DNA from: Notospermus geniculatus
Taxonomy: Eukaryota; Nemertea; Pilidiophora; Heteronemertea; Lineidae
DNA: 64,000 nucleotides
Direction: 5' to 3'
Assembly (NCBI GenBank): GCA_002633025.1
Contig: NMRB01000009.1
Location: 351,386-415,385, forward strand
Part shown: positions 51,501-57,500 of the stretch, piece after piece
Numbering within the stretch: the first letter of the stretch is position 1
Layout of the letters: each line of letters begins with the position of its first letter
The notes under the pieces: model-generated
Seen by the model: only the letters and a program-made list of their open reading frames with translations
Databases searched by the model: none
What the model was told of the DNA's origin: nothing
Translations under genes and position numbers: made by a program

Positions 51501-54500
51501 CCTCAGGGCTATTGTTCTCCTTATTTTAGAATACTCCTCAATGTAAAGGAGTTCCTCAGGGCTATTGTTCTCCTTATTTCACCTTTAGAATGCTCCTCAT
51601 AACGTAAAGGAGTTCCTCAAGGCTCTTCTGTTGAGAACAATAGCCTTGAGGAACTCCTTTACGTTGAGGAGCATTCTAAAATATGGGCCATAATCTCTAG
51701 TTGTTGTAAGGTGATCTCGACACCATATATAACAATTTCATTATTATGTAACAGCTTTATTTGCAGTTAACTGCCCATAGTACACGTACATGATGAAATA
51801 CTGGTATGCACACGACAACAAGAATATATTTGGGGAATAGTTTAGGAGAAGAATGTAAAACTTGTAATAAAGCAAAGGGGTGGCTATTTAGTTACTTTCT
51901 GATAATAGAGGGCATACGATATAGACCATTCTAATTAAATAACCCTTCACAAGTTGTTATTAAGATGCCGTCACCAGAGGCAATTTACCAAGCTCACTTT
52001 TTGGCGGCACATATTCGAAGCTGCACATTCTTCTCCTTATATTCTGTCAACTGGGTTGATTACATAACTGGATTTCTGGAAAATGGGCCCAAAAATCAGG
52101 GCAACAAAATTGAAAAGGTTTACAGAGGGTAAAAATGCACGAACACCCATCTGAATCTGGTAGATTTTCACCGCTCGTAGGATGTCTGCAAGTACACTGC
52201 CACACCAGCACACTCCACACTGGACCAAAAGTCATAGGGCACCTATGATGGGGCCTGCAGTCACAATCGCAGTCCATCACAATCGCAGTCCATTGATGTG
52301 ACGGTATGTATATTTTGTCATTTATTTCTTTTCAATGCACATTATCTACAATTTACCACCACAATGCATATTCCATTTTGAAACTAGTACATCTATTTGT
52401 TGTGCTTGTTTTTCTTCATTATAGATGGTTTGGTATTTTATCAGAATTGTTCTCTTGTTTATGTTTTATGATTTCATGAGGATTTCCTTCATGCTCATCA
52501 AACATTTTGTGAGCATGTCCTATTGACATAGGCCGCTGAACTAATGTTATATAGAAGAGTGTTTTGCTCCATTTACAGTACGGAGCACAATTGACCTACC
52601 TTTATCTGCGTACCTTCCGTGTATGTCTCGTGGAAGGTACTCTTCAATTCATTGCGTATGGTACGTGTACGTCACGCGTCTTCTTCTGCATGACCTCTGC
52701 ACACCGCAGCCAAATGACATTACGTCTTCACTGCGTGCCTTCCATGGCACCGCGCGACATCCGCGGAAGATACAAGGATGGTACGCTGCATGTAGTACAT
52801 AGATGGTACATGGCGCAGAAGGTAGGTCAATTGTGCAGCGTACTGTAACTCATTATCAACCAGCACACACCTTATAGTATTCTTCGTATTGGTCATGTTT
52901 GTGAACCCCTCACCCAAGCAGTGTCATATTTCGAGGGTCTGGGGAGGTGCCCTATCAATTTCGTTGCACTTCGACTCCAATTCCTAAAATACTGAGCTTA
53001 TATTTTATGGAATTGAAGCTTAATTGCTCTCCCTCACTGGTCAGTGTGGTCTCTACGGTGAGTGTTACAACGGTGCCTAGTTCCCACTGGAGGCACCGTT
53101 ACTTCCAGAGTGGGCACAGTGCCACTGGCACTATGTTGATTTGGTCAGTTAATTAGCTTCAGTTTATCAATCATTTTGTTGCACATTTCCTTCTTATCAT
53201 GAGTTTGTTTGGTTTATTTTTAGGACTTTCCTTTAGTCCACAACGTCGACGCAAGAAACTTAATATGCGGATGAAGAGTTTCTCACTGGATGCGCCGGAC
53301 ACGCCGCGGCAACTTATGTCAATCGACGAAACAGCGAAAAAGAAAAGTAGTTCCAGCACGTCCTTTCCTACGTACACAGCATGTTTTGGAGGTAGTGCAC
53401 TGTCACTAGATATAGTTCCATAGCTTTGCCTTAATCTTTTGACACATCTGATTGTGGGTATATTGATGCATCAGCAGAATTTTTTTCTGAAGTGTGTGGT
53501 TTTGGTGGCAGTATGGCACCACACGGAGAAAATGTAGTTTAATCCTTGAATCAAAAGTACCTCAGTATAACCCCGCTTTTTTGTGGAAACTGAGAATTTC
53601 TCAAATTTGAAACCAAATGCGAGGTGGTTGTATGAAGAGTCAATCAGATTGTAAAAGGTTAAGGTTCAATGGGCTCATTTACACCTACATACAGACACCA
53701 CTTGAAATAATCTGACATTACCATATTAAACTTTGGGCAGAGAAAGCCAGGCCCCAATGATAAAACCTGCACTGTCTTGCAAAGAAAGCTGTCCTTAGTT
53801 GTCTTAAGGAATGGGGCTGACCAGGAGGTGAGAGCTCAGAGGTGGGTGTTAACAGATTGTTCCATTATGGCCAATCGGAGCTGCACACTTTCTCAGCCAC
53901 TTTGGTTGGGGCTCCAACGTTCAGTTTGATTATCCTGGGTGAGGACAGATAGATGCAACACCTTGACAGATGAGATACCAATTCAACAAACAATTTGGTC
54001 ATACCATTGACAACAGGTCTTTTGATTCAGAATATGAATCACACTTGGGTCTCCCAGCATCCATTGAACGCTACAAAAAATGTATAAGGCGAGCAATGAA
54101 TATTTGACGCCAACAATATTATCTGCAGTTCATTTGAATATGACATGCATGAGAGGTAGACGGCAGTGTGATTAAGGGAAATATGCACAAGCACTGCTGT
54201 TGATCAGACCAGGGAGTTGAAAACCAATGGTCTGAGAGACCTCTAGTCATTGATTGACAGCACTTACTATTTCAACTGTTTATAGTGATTTCGTTTATGA
54301 GGGTACTGACACAAGATGAGGTTGCTGTGTCTGATAATAAAAGGTAAACCAATCACTGAATGGTGTAAACAAGCCTTCTGTTAGTTCAAATAATGTTTAT
54401 CTTTCTCATATATTGGTGAACCTCCCATTAAGGATTATTACTCCGAATAGACTATCATCGAGTTAGTCGCCAATCCGCTGTGGAGTTATCCTTAGTGGTG

Positions 54501-57500
54501 ATGTTCAGTTTTATATGTAGCCTATAGAGCTCTGTGCAGGGGTTCATTGTGATGCCACTTTTGATCGGCGGTCCATGATGTTGACGTCAACAACAAAGTG
54601 CGCCACGTGTAGATCACGTCATGATTGAAGTCTCGCACGCACTCCACTTCTGCTGACGACAAAGTCCATTACGTGTACGTGGGTCAGCGACGTCAATTAA
54701 CCGCCAAGGTGGTGGTGTTTTCTGTGGTGACATCATCTGCACAAGCTCTATACGTTAGTTGAACATCTGTGATGGTGATGTTATGTTAGAGGCTTCTAGA
54801 TCTCATGGTGTTCTGGTCCATGAAATTGGGTAATAAATGTATGTCACCTTGGAGTTGCAACATCCTGGAGTAGACTGTGTTTTGAAAAGTCACATTTTGA
54901 GGTGCTGTATGAGTATTTGATGAATGTTGAAAGCGGAGTGAGAGTAGTTCCCCTGTAGTGAAGTTGTGTGGGTAAAGTGTAGCATATGGTGTTGGAATGA
55001 CCCGATTGTTGTCGGTTGCATGGTTGACAAAATTTGAACATTTCACTGCTGTGATTTTGTTTACCGTATATAGAAAAAATATTTTGTAAAATGACCATCC
55101 AGAATCACATGACCGCAGCAGGAATAGAGTAAGTGATTCACATCATGCACGTCTGTTTGGGTTAACTGTGTTACAAAATGTTGTTCTGATACTGTAATTC
55201 AGAGCAGGGCCTATGTTCACCACCATCCAGTATATCTGCTTGGTTGCATATTTCACAGTGCAGCGTCAACGTCAACAAACAGCCTCAGATTAAATGGAAA
55301 TGCTGCGCATGCGCCAACTGAAATTTTAGCAATATTTTTCATGTGACAGTGCTAATATTAGAAGTACCGTAACTAATCCCAGTTTCCTGGTTTTATCAGT
55401 TCGAACATCCTTGGTGTATCTTCTGCACTGAGTACAACGTGAACATTTTGTCAAAACCACCTTGTTTCTTCTCCATCACAAAGAATGATACATGTGTATG
55501 TTATAAATTGCCAACATTATCATCTTCTAGCTGCCCATAAAAATCCCAGCAGACCTGTAAAGCATTACAAGTTTGAGCTCTTTTAAATATTTTTTCTTTT
55601 TTTTCTTTTTTTACAACCGGCATCATTTATTGTTATGCAGACTCAATACATCTTAAAGGAAGGCAGGGTCCACAATGGCATTAGGCCTATTTCTAAGAAC
55701 ATTTCTACTAGTCCAAATTCATTAGACTAATTCCCATTTCTGTTACTGAAAGTCATTAGAAATGTCTGATCTTGTTTTCAGCTTCTAATAGTCCTGATGC
55801 TACCGATATTGGGAGAAGAAAACGTGTCCTTGAAAAACGTGCAAGTTCATTCGACACAAATAATGATGCTCGACCCGACACATTCACTTGCCCGGGCTCA
55901 CAGCACTCATCACCAAACATGTCCCCAGTAAGTGGTGTGGTTTCCATTTAATGTTGGTGTAGGCTAAGGTAGAAAGAATCATTCTTTTGTTAACCCAATA
56001 GAGCCGCCTATTTTTTTGCACTTTCCATCTGTAACTTTCACCGCCCTGAACCGCCATGAAATGCCACTGCATTTAGCTGCATAGAGAACAGTATAATGAG
56101 TCAAGGCGGTTTATGGCGGTATTGGCGTCTGGAGACATGGTGGATTGTGGCGCTCCCGGCAGTAATTGGTGATTTTCATTTCTACATTAGAGGTGATGGG
56201 GATTTTGTCAAAAAGTGGGCGTGGTCCTCTAGGCGGCTCACGGCAGGGCTGTTTAGGGTGGCATGGGGTCTATTGGGTTAATTGTTCATACAATATAAAG
56301 AGGATGAACAATGTACAATGTATTTGTAGAGGAGAATACAATCAATACACCATAATGATTTTTTTTCAGAAAACTGGTCGACCTTCAATACCAAGTAATG
56401 TTTATGTAGCACTGTATAATTTCAAGGGACGAGAAAAAGATGACCTTGACCTAAGGTAGGTCACCTTGATTGGTTGATGTCATTCGATGTCATTCTGGTG
56501 ACTCCTGACATATCATCAGGCATATAAAATCATTTTGAATTCTGCAATTCAAGCAGTGAAGATGATCTGACAGCAGCAGGTCTTGATAAAGGATTAATCT
56601 GTATGTTTTATTGTCGTACCATGACTTGTTGTAAATTTTCATTGATTCAAAAAAATTGTCTTAATGAATGATTTTGATCTGTTTCAGGGCGGGATGGAGA
56701 GTTAGTGCCATTGACAAATCAGATCATGACTGGTGGAAGGTAATGCTAAGCCATAATGTTTGTCAGAAAATGAGCTTACAGTACAATTTTGTATTAATTG
56801 TTATTTATGTCATAGCTGTCTGATCATAGTTCATCTACTTGTAATGGTTATCATCACTGTGGTGTAATGGTGTAATTAATTCCCAGAACACCATTAGTGA
56901 TTACTTTGTCAAATTTGATGACCATTCACACAATGTTCTCTAAAATCAATTGAATTCCAGGGCCAGTGCAATGGCAGAGTTGGTTACTTCCCTGCGAGTT
57001 ATGTTCACCGTTTACATGTTGGACAGAAGGTTTTGGTGGTTACACACAGTCTACAGCTCAACGAAGGCGAAACATTGGTGAAATTACTGAGAGATCAGGT
57101 GAATGGCTTTCTCAACTGTCATGTTTTGTAGGTTATCCAAATTTGGAATCCATGTCTGTGTAAAGCCGGGAGTGTGCAGGTGCATGACGTCATCCCATCA
57201 TGCATCAGTCTATATAATCTACCATATTGGATTGCAAATGACATCGTTAACCCACGTGGCAAACTTTGTTGTTAGCGCAAGTGGGGTGTGTGTGATTCAA
57301 CCCATGACGTGATCTCTGCATGGCACAATTTGTCTTGGACATCAGCATGATCAAAAGTGACGTCACAGTGAGCCACTTCACGCTCTCTATTCAATGGTGA
57401 CGATTAGGATTCTGACTCAGATTTGGAACCCAAGACTGTATGTAGTTGCTGATGAAGAAGACTGAATTTGGCCCTGTATATAAAATTTAATCAGTCATCA

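Larger units (their letters stand above)
48315..53223. other. Intron stretch with TIR elements
   Basis: It contains M1 MITEs at 50567-50838 and 52573-52848, a palindromic element at 51273-51424 and a larger inverted/direct repeat at 51461-51691. No exon was supported elsewhere in the stretch. Confidence 0.55.
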
